From: Todiramphus chloris collaris
Lineage: Eukaryota > Chordata > Aves > Coraciiformes > Alcedinidae
Direction of reading: 5' to 3'
Assembly (NCBI GenBank): GCA_025345505.1
Contig: JANVCC010000021.1
Span: forward strand, 25,096,599 to 25,160,598
Length of the DNA stretch: 64,000 bases
Below are positions 1 through 12,765 of the stretch, one piece after another; position 1 is the first letter of the stretch; every line of letters starts with the position of its first letter. The notes below the pieces were generated by a model. The model was given only the letters and a program-made list of their open reading frames with translations. It did no database searches and had not been told where the DNA came from. The translations under genes were made by a program, and so were the position numbers.

Positions 1-23
1 TTTTTTTTTTTTTTTTTTTTTTT
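1..23. repeat. poly(T) run at window start
   Basis: The first 23 bases are all T. This may be the tail of a larger homopolymer cut by the window edge. No element body can be assigned to it. Confidence 0.9.
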
Positions 24-1742
24 AATATTTTTATTTTTCCTGAAGCATAATAACTATGAAAAGAAGAGATGAACTATGAACAGGATATTGAGATCAACTT
101 AGCTATCATCAGTGGCTTACTGTTAGTGAGGAGAATCTAGATGATTACTATTATCATTAATGTGAAATTAAAGGACACATGGTAATTAATATGGATTGGG
201 GCACCTCAGGATTAAATGGAAAACTGTAACTACTAAAAGGAGAGGAGTGAAAAACGTACAATTCTTCTGGAAATAGTTCAATTAAGTTATATTTTTATTA
301 TGCTTTTCTCTGCAGTCCAGCATGGTGGAATGATATGGCTTAATATAAGTGCTAAAAGTAAAAAACAGCCATATTTATGTAAGACTGTCCGTGTACTATG
401 AACTATGTTATTCTGCACATTTTTCAAGATTACCATAATGAATCTTCAATGTGCAATAATGTTAAAAGACACTAGAACTAGAAACACAGGTGCAATTCCT
501 GTATTCAGTTTTTAATCATGATGGTTGTCAAATTAAAATGCAAATTAGGACTAATTTACAAAAAAAATATCGAATTACTTTCAAAATATGAAAGAAAACC
601 ATGAACAAATCCATTACCATTACCTCCAAACAACTTATTGTAAAGGAAAGGGAAGAGGAAAAGTGAAAGGATAAAGGAGAAAAGGGAAGGGGAAAGAATA
701 AAATTCATGAGTTAGTATATGCTAGCTTCTGGGTTTCATATTTAATGTTTCCTTCCTGACTAGTCTCATTTGACAAGTAACACTGGAATGTACAGTGGGA
801 AAATTTCACAACTAATTACTTAAATCATTAGAAACTTTTAGCTTTTTCAGCAATAAAAAAAATCTTACTTTGCACCATCTAATTCAATTTTTATTGAGGT
901 TACATTAATATTGGACATAAAGCAAAAGAGATCTAATATATATTCAATAACAATTGAAGAATTGTTTTTCAAAATCAGTAACATCCTAGTCTTAGTTCGT
1001 ATCTATTTATTGACTATTTTCATGTTTTTGTATTTATTCGATCTCTAGAAAGATTTTGTTGCTATGTATCACTTCAGACAAGGAAATTTACTGTTGTTTG
1101 TGTAATTGTGACACCCTTTGATAAAAAGTATTTACTGGTTTATTAAATATTCCTGATAAAAAGAAATACAATGAAGCAAAGGTGGAGGGGGGAAGAGAAA
1201 ATCCTGGCAGAAGTAGGACTAACAAAAGTGTAAAATACTGGGGGAGGTGTTATCACAGCTTTTCAGACCACAATATTAGTCACAGAGTTAAATCCTTGAC
1301 AATGTCTAGTATTAGACAGTGGAAAGAGGTACTTAGGGTAAATTTTTATAGTTGATTTGAAGAACACTGTTGGTTGGAGTTAGTTTACTTGTCAGATAGA
1401 ATCTTGATATTAAGTATTAGGTAAATATACATGTATTTCTTCCATGATATGGAATACACAAGTAAAGATTCTTTACCCGTCCTGGTTTCAGTTCTTCCAC
1501 CTACAAACATAAAAAGGAAGAAACTGAAGCCTCCTTAAACTCAATAACAAAAAACTTTATTGAACAAAAATGGGATTCATCTCACTAAAATTTGTCAGCC
1601 TAGATTATAACTTTTTATTTTGTTTAAATTTTGGGTTTTGCTTGTTTGCAAGCCAGGCTTGCAACACTTCCTTGATGCAAACACATAGCTATGTTATTCA
1701 TAGGCAGGTGAGTGCTGGCATATGTGAGAGTAGATAAAGGAT

Positions 1743-1762
1743 GAAAAAAAAAAAAAAAAAAA
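1743..1762. repeat. poly(A) homopolymer
   Basis: About 20 A followed by a short AT alternation. There is no retrogene or LINE body directly upstream, so it is treated as a simple repeat. Confidence 0.85.
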
Positions 1763-2055
1763 TATATGGAGATGTCTTAAATTGGATATGTCTTAAGTTT
1801 TACCAACAGAAATATAATTATCTGTGGAATCAAAGCCTGTCTTTGTGGAAATTTGTCATCACCTTGTGAGTTCAGCTATACCTTGGAGTGATCCAAATGT
1901 ATTGCAATTAGACTACATCTGGAGTAATTCCTGCTCAGCATAAACAAGACTAAAGGCAACAAGCAACAGCTGTTCTACATGAATGATTTTTCTGATGCTA
2001 CTGTATTTTTAGGACATTATAAATGAACAGCTTTTACGTGGTTGCAACACATATA

Positions 2056-2083
2056 TTACTACTACTACTACTCCTCCTCCTCT
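2056..2083. repeat. (TAC)n/(TCC)n trinucleotide microsatellite
   Basis: A short run of TAC/ACT triplets passes directly into TCC triplets. It looks like a compound microsatellite created by point change within one array. Confidence 0.85.
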
Positions 2084-3890
2084 AAGCAAAGCTTAGCAAA
2101 TTGATGCATCTTAAAGTAAATGATAGTAACTTAATTCAGCACTAACAGTATTCCAGTCTTCCTATTTTTAAGGGGGTTTTTTTCATTAAATTTCCCTGGA
2201 AAGCTCAGATTATTTTATTTTGAAGGCTGTTCTCTCCATGTGTACAGCATGCATTGATCCACTGACTCATTTTGAAAATTGAAACTTTAATTATCACTGA
2301 AGATAAAAACTCTTAAACCTATTTAGGTATAAAGTGTGATTCTGATCTAAATCAAAGATAATGAAGATGAAATTTGAGACCATATGATTAAAAGTCAGGT
2401 GTCATTTACAGTGCCTGAAATCTAGGGAATATTCTAATTTTAATATTTATGCAAAATATACACTGCAATGAATTAATTTTGTATTTAAATAGTAACATAG
2501 TAATTAACAGGAAATTCTAGTGTCTCCTGTAACCAAAATGTTATATCAGCAGTTCGGTAAAAGAGGGATTATATTGTACTGTGAAGCTGAGGAGAACTCC
2601 AAGAATGAATAATGGTAAAATGTTGGGAATGAATATATAAGCCTCTTCAACTGAGAAGTTATATTGTCTTTACTGTACAGTTTTGAAGATCAGTTATAAC
2701 TTGTGGTGTAACCAAGTATTCTTTGACATTTCCAGATGTTTGACAGATGTCTTTCAGGGGATTTATGACTGATTACCCGTTTATCACAAAAACTGAAGTA
2801 ATCTCTAGACTGTGCCATGAACAGTAGCTATATTTCTTATGTGACAGTATTGTACCAAGGAGAGAACATTAAATTCATAAAGACTTGTTGGAATTACTTG
2901 TTTGAGTGGATCAATGCAACAGCAAATGAACTGCCTTGAACAACAACAGGATGTTGAACTACTTGCAATATATTATTTGTAGATTGCTGGTTTTTATGAC
3001 ATAAAATATGTCTGTTTTATATTAGCATGTTTTAAAGGAAGTGGACAGCTCTTAGAAGTCTCTGAAGGTTTCTAACATCTATAATAGAATATTAGTTGCG
3101 CACTGATCATATTCTATGCCAAAACAAAAAGGATAATAGAAGTGGAGAATTGTATTTTAACAGGCTTTGACATAAACAAATCAGAATCTCTTTTGCCATG
3201 GAAAAGCTCAAGTTGCACAATAACAGTTTAGATTCAGGCACTGAAGGAGGTTTTATCTCACTTAATCTTGGACTTCTATAGTACAGATGTCTGCATATGA
3301 GGCAGTCAAGACTCTTCATAATTAATGGTGGGAATGAGCATTTTTTTGATTCAATGTGTCTTATGTATTTTATGTATGTTACAAAAAGATAAGTGTTTAA
3401 TTCTGTCCATTGACTACAAGTAGAGCCTACATGTATGTAAGAGCTTATATAAGAAGGAGAGTCAGATAAACTTTAATCAGAGATTTTTTAAGCTGATTTC
3501 TGTGTGAGTGTTATGTTATTTCCCAAGAACTCAAAAGCTCTCCCTGCTCCTCCAGTAGGCTATACAAAAGCTAGGTCTGCTTCAGTCCTCAGCTCCAATC
3601 CCCATATAACAGATGATAGAAGGAAGAAAATAAGTGAAGCACTTATCCTCAGATGAAAAACAAAGTAGTAAGAAAATCAACAGAAACCTATAAATAGGTT
3701 CTAACTTTGACTCTAACCTATTAATAGAATCTAACTTTCAGTTACATGTTAGGGTGTCAGGACTATTACCATAAAACTGAAGAACAGTTAGAGCCAGCTG
3801 CTATGTGCCACAGACCCATCCAGTTTATCTCAGAGAGAGATAATCTTAATGGTGGTGGCATGAGCAAGACCTTGACATTTTATGTATGGA

Positions 3891-3892
<2 letters not shown>

Positions 3893-3922
<30 letters not shown>

Positions 3923-3964
3923 GTTTTGTTTTGTTTGGTTTGGTTTTTTTGGGTTTTTTTTGTT
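3893..3964. repeat. (TTTTG)n microsatellite grading into T/G-rich tract
   Basis: Eight or more TTTTG units are followed by TTTGG and then blocks of T broken by GGG. The open frame across it (3,746-3,970, plus) owes its Phe/Cys/Leu/Trp-rich tail to the repeat and is not a gene. Confidence 0.92.
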
Positions 3965-4125
3965 GAATAGCAGAGACTGCCACACAGGCATTTTCTAGGA
4001 TGCTGCTATGATGGATTTTTCACTGTGCATGAAAAAGTAAATAAAAAAAACTCCATGAGTGAATGAATCTGAATTAGGAAAAAAAAAAAAATCAGTTTTC
4101 AGCCTGTGAAGTTTGATTTAAAATG

Positions 4126-4153
4126 AAAAAAAAAAAAAAAAAAGGGGGGGGGG
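4126..4153. repeat. poly(A)-poly(G) junction
   Basis: Eighteen A run straight into ten G, with further G-rich sequence after it. The purine-only strand could form unusual structure and is prone to sequencing error. Confidence 0.9.
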
Positions 4154-5668
4154 AAGAGGGGAATGACACTACACATAGATTTTTACACAGAGGATGAAAA
4201 AAATGAAAGATAATTATTTGGCAGATGTACAAAATATTTTAGGTTTCTTAATAGTTCAGAAACATGGAAACCACAACAATGCAATAATTCTGCACCCAGG
4301 CAAGTTCTCTGCAGTATGGTGGAAGGGAGGATGCTCCCAGGTTCCCATCCCTTTGTGCAGACAGTAAACAGAGAGCTTATTCCCATGGGCTTGTCATTGT
4401 TCTTGGATGAACCAATTAGCTGCCAACTTGGTGCCTTCAGCTCACTGCACAAACTACTGGGGTTCCTCCACCTGTTATGGTCTCTCTGACCCTGGCCAGG
4501 TCTTTGTTTAATGTAATGAGCATTTTATCAGATAACCTGACAAAAACTATGGAACATTTATTCAATATAACTGTTTTCAATACAACTGTGCAAACCAAGA
4601 TGGGGAGAAAATCAGTGGGGTTGATAATAAACTGTTAACAAGAGGTATGCAGGTAGGTTGCAGAGCTGATAGCCATGACTTTTGCTGCTGCAGGGAAAGA
4701 AAGGGGAAGGCAGACTACAGGCAGAAGGATGTAAAATACACATACATACTGAAAATACACTAGAAATTGAACACCTGTAATAATGTATAGTAGGGGTACC
4801 TTGAGTTATGGAATATAATGTGACATTTATATTCTAAAATATACTAAGTGTGTAGAATTTAAAGATTTTAGCTTACTTTACAGGTCTGAAATATCCTAAT
4901 AACCACAAAGTTTATGCTTCTAGGAGAGTTTCTTTCTCCCTATAAGAGGTAAAGGTAAAAGGTGATAAATAATTTAATGCTTGAGTAAATCATTTCATGA
5001 GCAGGTATATTATCTGATTAATGAGGAAGAAAGCAGAGAGAAACATAATTTTTTTTTTCTTATGTAAATTATCAGAAGAATTAAATGGGTAAATATTTCA
5101 TAGCATTCACGTATGACATTTTACAGAGAATCATCTAAAAAACAATAGACATAAAGTGGGGTTTTATGTTATGTGTGTATTATATGGTGTTAAAACTTGT
5201 TTTACAGTACTAGCTTTGTTTCCTTTATTTCCTCCTCTCACATGATGGACTATATTTTTTTCTTCTCTCACAGACACTTTGGTTATTTTGATTATGATAG
5301 CAGTAAAAATAAAATGAAATAGATGTTTTTGAACTCCTGGAATACACTGAAATAGAAGCAGTGCCTGGGGATACAACAACTTGCATTATGATCTTTGATT
5401 TTTTTTTTTTTTGTTTTTAATTTATTGTCTTCCTTTCCTTCTGTTCTATTATGCAAACAACATACTTTTAAGTGAAGCATAAAGAATTACGAATAGCATA
5501 TTAAGAATCCATGTAACCATGTTTATGCAAAAAGGCACAGTCTGTTTGATGGGAAGGACAGGCAAGCAAGAAATAATAATCTGCTTAGAAAGAGGAATAC
5601 TTTATGAGCCATTTTTATGTTTTAAAATAATAAGAATGATCTCTGCAGCGGCAAATTGCTAATAAATA

Positions 5669-5688
5669 TTACATTACATTACATTACA
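5669..5688. repeat. (ATTAC)n microsatellite
   Basis: About four pentamer units, followed by a poly(A) stretch from about 5,694. Confidence 0.8.
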
Positions 5689-8083
5689 AAATGAAAAAAA
5701 AAAAAGAAAAGAAAGAGTATTTTCTTTTAGGAGTTCTATCACTGAGAAGAAAATTTCAAAAATCATCTGTTTCAAAACCATAAGAAAGATTATTTATTTT
5801 TGTTTGCTCAGTGTCTTGGTTGCCAATAAAAGTTAATGCTCAACAACATCTTAATCAAAAAATTAAAATTATGCACAAGTATTATTTTCTATTGTTGGTG
5901 CAGGAAATTACTCTAACAATGTGTAATTGATAAGTTTTCATGGTAATGACTTATGCATACTTGTGTAACTTTCTGTAAGGAAGCCTAATAAAATTGTTAG
6001 TGTTGAACTGCATCTTATTTTATACATGAAAGACTGAAATTTTGCAACACATCAAATACCTTATTTTAACATGGCAAGTCAAACACTGAGATGACAAGTG
6101 CCATATATGCTTACTCATAACTATACAGTGGGTGTCTGAATTTTCGGGTGTTGACAAGTAAAAATGTTGCTGTGTCAGGAAACCCATAAATCTGTTATAT
6201 TACTCAAACCTACAATAATTTAACCCTAAACCCTTGATTTTTGCTTGGCCAGAAAAATTTAAGTTAGAAGGCCAAGGTTAGAATGATAAATTGAATTATA
6301 AATTTACATTAGAAAGATACATTGAAATCACACTGTAAAAATCCCTATTCCCTTGTTTTTACACTATTATATCAAATTTGTTGTGATTATTTTATAGTGA
6401 CACTCCTATTCACCAGATTTCAACATCACAGAGGTTTTGCAGTCAAAAAAATCTGTGTATAACTCTTTTTCTGAGGTACTGAAAACTCGTAGGCAAATCA
6501 ACATGGATCACTTGGACCATTGCATCATAGTTACAGACTAGTACTACTGAATTAGTAACCTCAAGAAAGCTCATGTCAAAATATCACCCCAGTGATTCAC
6601 CATGAATACCCGTAATGTCAGAGAAAGATACTTAGTGAATGAAATGGTAAATCTGCATCTCAAGACAGAGACAGAAGAGAAGATTTTCTGCCTGTCCAAC
6701 ATTATGGAGTGATTCATAGCATAAACACAGTAGCCAACAAACACATGCATAGAGATTTGATGTTATCCAATCACATTCAGGTATGATAGTTATTGGGAGG
6801 GGGGAAAGTAGTGAAACCAATCTGTTTCGTACCCACTTTCTCAACATTTATTAATAGTGTCAGCCTTGATTCCAGACACCAGGATAAAATCATACGTCTT
6901 TCTTGAAAGTCCCACTGAAGTCACATATCTTCAAATTCCTTCCCATTCTTGAGTCACATTGATGTCCTTCACTTACTCATTTTTACTTTTTTTCTCTATT
7001 GCTCAGAAAATCCACAGAGGAACTCTTAAATCTTCATTATTTTGAGTACTTCCACATTTGAGGTCATCTTTATCCATTCAGTTGAAATACCTAACAACCT
7101 GTGCAAAATGAAGGATGCACTATGAATGCTTTTTCTACTTGTATGATGAGTCTTTCCCAATTTAGTTTCATGTTCTCATTTTTGATTTGTAATTGTCTAT
7201 ACTTCTTTTTTCTCCATCTATCCTGTCAGTATTTCTTTAATACCAGCCTCTATTCACATAGCCTTTTCTTGCTTTTTTTCCTCTCTCTTTTTTTTTTCTT
7301 CTGTTTGTAGAACATTTTACCTTCCATTCTCCTTAAAATTTTCCAAATTTTATCTTTCATTCAGCATTTACCTTCCCCGTTTCTCAAAATTCCTCTCTTT
7401 TTACAAGGAAATTTTCATTTTCTTCCTTGTTACTTTACTTTCTCTTTCTTCTAATATTTCTCTTGCATATTTTTTAATATGAAAATGTTTTAAATTATTC
7501 TGTATTTCCCAGACAACCATTTCCTTATTCTTTTTATTTCATATTTGTATCAGTGTCTCTGGGGATTGCCTTCATCATTTAGGGATTTATTTTGCTTTTA
7601 AGAAAAAAACATATAAATAATGACTTCACCACAAAACCTTACATCTTTCCTTTCTGTATAATATCTTTATGTTCATGTCTGAGCTTTATTATTGTTTTAT
7701 GTATTTTTTCAGATATGTAAATATATTTTCAGTATTCTTCAAAGAATATGGTTCTACAGGCCTCACCAAAGATATTCCTCTGAGACAAAGTGGTTTCAAT
7801 AACTGTAGACGTCTGGAAAGACTTGTCAGCTGTGGGAATCGAGATATCATCACAGGAGAAAATTTGTGCAAGCTGAATCACACTTTAAACATGGTTTAAA
7901 TTTCTGACATTTTTTGTCTCCATACTTTCACAGTGGTATAGTGTAAATTAAAAATTCGGGCTTACAGATATCAAGAAAAATGTATGTTTCTGGACTCAGA
8001 GACAGTCAGAGATACTTTTCAGATACTTTTAAAATGCACTAGAGAATGGAAAGGGACAAATTAAGGAAAAATATAAAATGAAG

Positions 8084-8180
8084 AAGGAAAGGAGGGGAGG
8101 TGAGGGGACGAGAGGGGAGTGAACAGGACAGGAGGGGACAGAACAGGAGGGGACAGGAGGGAGGGTGAGGTGGGGGAAAG
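8084..8180. repeat. GA-rich minisatellite-like tract
   Basis: An almost pure purine strand with variants of GACAGGAGGG recurring about every 10-20 bases. The minus strand is correspondingly pyrimidine-only and gives a Pro/Ser-rich open frame (8,029-8,253) that is a composition artefact. Confidence 0.8.
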
Positions 8181-9054
8181 TGAAGCAAAAAGAGAAAAGT
8201 GTAAGATGATGAGTCTTCTGGCTCTCACGTGTTACCCTCCTCAGAGCTGTCACTAATCAAGTTCTCCCCCACACCATCAGCTCTCCTTTCATTTTCCTCC
8301 TAGCACACTAATTATCATCTGTTACAAATGTAAATCAAGATTATAGCACTGAAGTATACTTAACGTGTTGCATATATACATGAATTGCAATGTATTTATC
8401 AAGGATGCTCTCTCCTAAAATTAATCTGTATGTAGCATTTCAAACATGATCTTGGCATTTTAAGGACTCTTCTTCAATAGGTTCCACAGAACCCAGTGAG
8501 GAAATGGAGGAACTAGAGGAGAAGTAAGCCTCTCTCATTCTTTGTAACAAGGTTATGCGGAATATTATTGTCTCCCTCACTAGCAAAGTGGCATGCTGAG
8601 AGCATGAAGAGAGACCTGTCGTATAAAAATGTCACCTTTCTTCAGAGAAAGCCTAAAAAACTTTTTGGCTTTCTCATACCCTTAAGAATAGAGCAATTAA
8701 CTTGAATCTTTGTAGTCAAAAGTGCAAAGCTTTCCCTATCATGGATTAAACAGAATTGTCTCAGCTCAATGTCTTTCAGAGGTTGTAAAATACATCCCTT
8801 GACATTACAGAAGAGTTTCTGCCATCTTGCCTACTGATTTCAGAGTCAGCAGGATCAATTTTCAAAAAGTCATGTGTATTTTGTTAGGGACCAGTTGTTT
8901 ATTTCACTGTTCAGAATGTTATTTAATTGTATCTTGAAAAGAATCAGTGTCCTTGAGAATACTAATTAACAAACACCTTTGAGAAGTGTAAATCAGTATG
9001 TTAAATTACTCTGTAATGTAGTTTTTTGATATTTTGATACTAGTGGCTCTATTT

Positions 9055-9137
9055 TTTTCCTTTGTTTTTGTCTATTTTTTGTTGTTGTTGTTTGTTTGAT
9101 GTTTTTGTTTTGTGTTTTGTTTTTTTTTTTTTTTGGT
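9055..9137. repeat. T/G-rich low-complexity tract
   Basis: Runs of T separated by single G, including TTG and TTTG units, ending in a T run of about 16. No element boundary is visible. Confidence 0.85.
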
Positions 9138-10959
9138 TGAACCATTCATTATGATTTACCAAAAGATTATTTCACAGTAAAACAACTTTTAAATGTGTGC
9201 ACAAATGATAACAGGGTCTCACTATTTTGATATACCGAGGATAATGAAGTTATGGGGATTCACTTCTTCCGAAAAGAAGAAAGATGGCTCTAAGATCTGG
9301 CTTTATTAGCATTATCTGTCCTGGACTTCTTGTCTGGTCTTGAACAAATCTTGGTGAACTGTCATGGTAGTGCTAGTTAAGGTGATAAATCCACACAACT
9401 CATCACAGCTCAGATTGACTGTCTCAGCCACTGAAGCAGAAAAACCTTGTCTTTCCTAAACCTCAGTTAATAATTGGTACTTTAAAGAAAGTTTTCATTT
9501 CTCGGGAGAGTCAAACTTTGATTTTTTTTCACACCATCTAGTCAATCAGTCACACTGGCATAATTGAAGTCTGCATTAGGTTATCCATACCCATAGTGTA
9601 GTCATGACAATGGTGTCTCTGATTAAAATTCAGAGGAATATAAAACCTTCCATAGTGTAAAATCAAAGGTTAGTTAATTCACTGGTTAGTGCATCCACTG
9701 TTTGGCTAGGAATTTACACAACAGGGCTGACCCTAAGTAGTCGTCTTGCTTTTTTCCTGAGCTCCCAACTACCTGAAGTTTCAGGACGTCACACACCTCT
9801 CTCCTCACTTTTGTGAACTACTACCATGAAGTGAAGGGTTGCTTATAGATCAGAGAATGTGGGAATTTGTCCTTTCTTAGCAAGGTGGTTTCAAAGCCAC
9901 AGGACTGACTTTTTGATGTAACACTATAATCAGGTGGTTGGAAGGGAATTCATACCAGAGGGATGCCCCAGCTCCCCCATTGAGGTGTCCATATACAAGA
10001 CTCAGGTGGTTAGGCACAGGAAGATGTTTTTTTTTTTTCCTCTGTAACCTGGAAAGGGAGACATGTAGTAGACACTTTTAGGTACCTTCTTCCAGGACTA
10101 CTTACACATTTTACCCATGCAGTTTTTAAAGTTAAATGCACAAATAGCCTGCACAGCAGAATAAGAGAAGTGTTGTACTCTTAGATGAGATATTTTATTC
10201 TTGAAAGGGGAAATAAAGAAAAAGAAACCAAGAAAACAAACCAACTTCCTTATATAATTGAGCACTGGTAAACCTTAATTTAATTAAGACTCAGTTGTTT
10301 TTTGAGGATAGGGTCATAGTTCCTGGCAGACTGTTTCTGAAGTACTTACTGCATGTAATGTGGGTGTGAGTCTTGACAAGAATAGTCAGCTCTATTAATT
10401 AAAATTCAGAACTGCAGATATGCTTAATTTAAAATCCCTTAGAAGATTATGCACAGTTGGTTCATGTCCCCAGATTTCTAAGAAATTTGTTGTTACACAG
10501 CTGCTACAATTTTTATTTCTATTCAGTGATTTCTTTCACAATAAACACCAGCTTTTAAAACAGTTTAGTAAAACTGTAAATTTTAAAAGGACTGTGGCCC
10601 TAATAAAAAAGGCAGCAATAATAAAGAAAATTGCTGTGAATGATGTTCTGTCACACAGATGATAAAAAGGAATTAAAACCAAGTGCTTCATTGGTTGCTA
10701 ATTTTATCCCAAAATCACTATGCACTCTGGAACGTAAGAAGCTGACACCCTAAATAATTATGTACCATTATACAATTAGTATTTTTACACTTTTAAATAT
10801 GAAGTAAGTTAGTAAACACAAGTCTAATTTAAGACATTGAGAAGTAAAAGCCAAAGGGTGTAGAAGGGTCCAAGGGCAAAACTTCAGATTATGTCTCACA
10901 AATGAACATTTGGTCTTGCAGAGGTATTCCTTCTGGCAGGCCAAATATCCAAACCCCTT

Positions 10960-12010
10960 TGACATGGAGGCACCCACAAAACAGACAGTAGTAGTTACTC
11001 AAAATATCAATTTATTGTAACCAAAATCACTTGTCACTTCTTCTGAGAAAATTCGATTACAAGCTTGGATGTCAGTCAGGAATAAACTACTACACAACTA
11101 ATATTTAAATTTTAATGACTACTCTTTCTAGAAAGATGATCTAAAATGTGTGAAAGCTCACCCATAAAGGGAAAACCTATCACACAAGGGTACCCAGAAA
11201 GGTTTCACTCACTTAAAGGGGTGAGGGCTCACTCAAGGTTACGTCCAAAGAAATATTCACTCACTGAAGGCAGAGTGAGGCTCACCTAATCTGAGGAGGC
11301 TCACTCAATCCATAGTAGTATCCTTGGATTGTGTACCATATCTCCAAGGGGAGGGACTGACTGCAAGCTTGCTTTGAGGAGAGGCAACTCAAAAATCAGC
11401 CCTCTAGTGGGGCTCCATTTATACCCTAGTTGAGTGTGCACTGTGGTCATTCTAATAAGTAGGTGGCAAGGCCACGATAAAGGCAGGTTTAGGGCCTGGT
11501 CCCTGAGGTGCCAGTTAATTTTCTTGAGATGTTGTTTAATGGCTGTGAGGCACCAAAGTGATATTTATCAGGTCTCTGACAAACCCTGGGTTTTGTGAGC
11601 TTTCTGTCAGGAAGTCTGAAGCTGCCACACTCTTCAACATTTGTATGTCTTGGAGCATCTTGTGAGAGGAACTTCCCATGTCTGTATTGACGGATCTGGA
11701 ATAGCTTCAAGTTTCTATGTCCTGATGGGTGCCCAATCTTGACTTTTCATCAATGTGACATCCAGGCATGCAGCAGCCCTGTGTCTCAGGTCTGGTGCCA
11801 CAGGAAAGGAATCACAATGGGCAGGACACATCAATCTCATGGCATGCTACAGTCAGTGTCCAGGATTAGGTAAACTGCCCCGACAAGTTCAGAATTGTAC
11901 CTGCAGCAGACATTCTTCACGGTCAGCAGTTTCCTTGCCTCCTGGCTTATTTTCTTGTCAAAGCAGTATAAGCTTCCAGGGAAGCTGTGAAACATCTTAC
12001 TGAGAGAAAT
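10960..12010 (-). mobile_element. LTR-like retroviral element, minus strand
   Basis: Reading on the minus strand, a TATAAA box (plus positions 11,418-11,423) is followed about 400 bases later by an AATAAA signal (11,011-11,016). That is the order of promoter and polyadenylation signal in an LTR. Between them, a GTGAGTGAGCC-like motif recurs at least four times (about 11,200-11,310). The stretch from 11,430 to 12,010 would be U3. It is much richer in GC than the surrounding DNA. I did not find exact TG...CA ends or a target-site duplication, so the limits are approximate. No gag, pol or env reading frame adjoins it, so it is a solo or truncated LTR if the call is right. It could instead be another kind of old repeat carrying chance signals. 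Confidence 0.5.
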
Positions 12011-12765
12011 GCCAACTTCTGCATGTTTAAAGCTGGTCTAGCAAAATTACTGGAAAATATATCATACATAATGCAAGGCAACAATCTTGCATTTTAAAAA
12101 GTTATATATATATATTATAACAGGTCTTTTCTACCTCTTATCCCTATGATCCTGAGAAATGGGATTTAAATTCATAGGGTTTTCTTCCCTAAACTGTAAA
12201 AATATACAAATTCTTTCACATTCTTTACTAAAGATGTACCTTAGTAATGGTAAATAACATCACCTAGAGGCCATATTTTAAATTATATTAACATTTGACT
12301 TCTTTTTTTCTTTTTCACGCAGGAACACGTAACTTCCTCTGTATATTAAGAATTTTGCAAACCTTCCTTCTGGAATATTCATGGTAATCTACTCAATATC
12401 ATTACTAAGGGCACTATTGCTTATAGACATATTGCTTTCAGATTTGAAGAATCTGCAAATACAATGTGACATTTAAATATTCATCAGACGTGATTTTTTA
12501 TTGATACACTGTATTTTACAAGTGATCATTGACATAACTACTCAGTTTTTACAAGCATTTGTCTCCTATCAAATAAATGATGATTAGCAAAACAGTTTTC
12601 ATTACACTGAGATGAAACCACATACACTGAATTTTTAGTTACTGAAGTATGTATTTTACTGAAAGGCAAACAGAATTGAAATCTGAATCTCTCTATGTGC
12701 TCACCATAATTACTGCTTTATATACTTCTTTCTTTCTTTTTTTTTTTTTTTTAACTATGATTAAC
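12010..12765. other. AT-rich spacer
   Basis: No gene or element recognised. It contains a short TA repeat near 12,105 and a pyrimidine tract with poly(T) at 12,728-12,752, just before the truncation point of the next CR1 copy. Confidence 0.6.

Larger units (their letters stand above)
1..10950. other. AT-rich intergenic DNA, no gene recognised
   Basis: The longest open frames are about 60-90 codons, show no family motif and often run through homopolymers, as expected by chance in AT-rich DNA. I see no transposon termini, splice-flanked exons or RNA genes here. The recognisable content is simple repeats, listed separately. The stretch at about 9,240-10,050 is slightly richer in GC and could be an old unrecognised repeat, but I found no diagnostic motif in it. 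Confidence 0.6.

Noticed and set aside
3746..3970. 74-codon plus frame with hydrophobic Phe/Cys-rich tail
   Set aside because: The tail is produced by the TTTTG microsatellite; the rest has no motif.
8029..8253. 74-codon Pro/Ser-rich minus frame
   Set aside because: Composition artefact of the GA-rich minisatellite.
12728..12765. Poly(T) tract as a retrogene tail
   Set aside because: There is no gene body on the expected side; the adjoining CR1 starts by 5' truncation and is on the opposite strand to what the tail would need.
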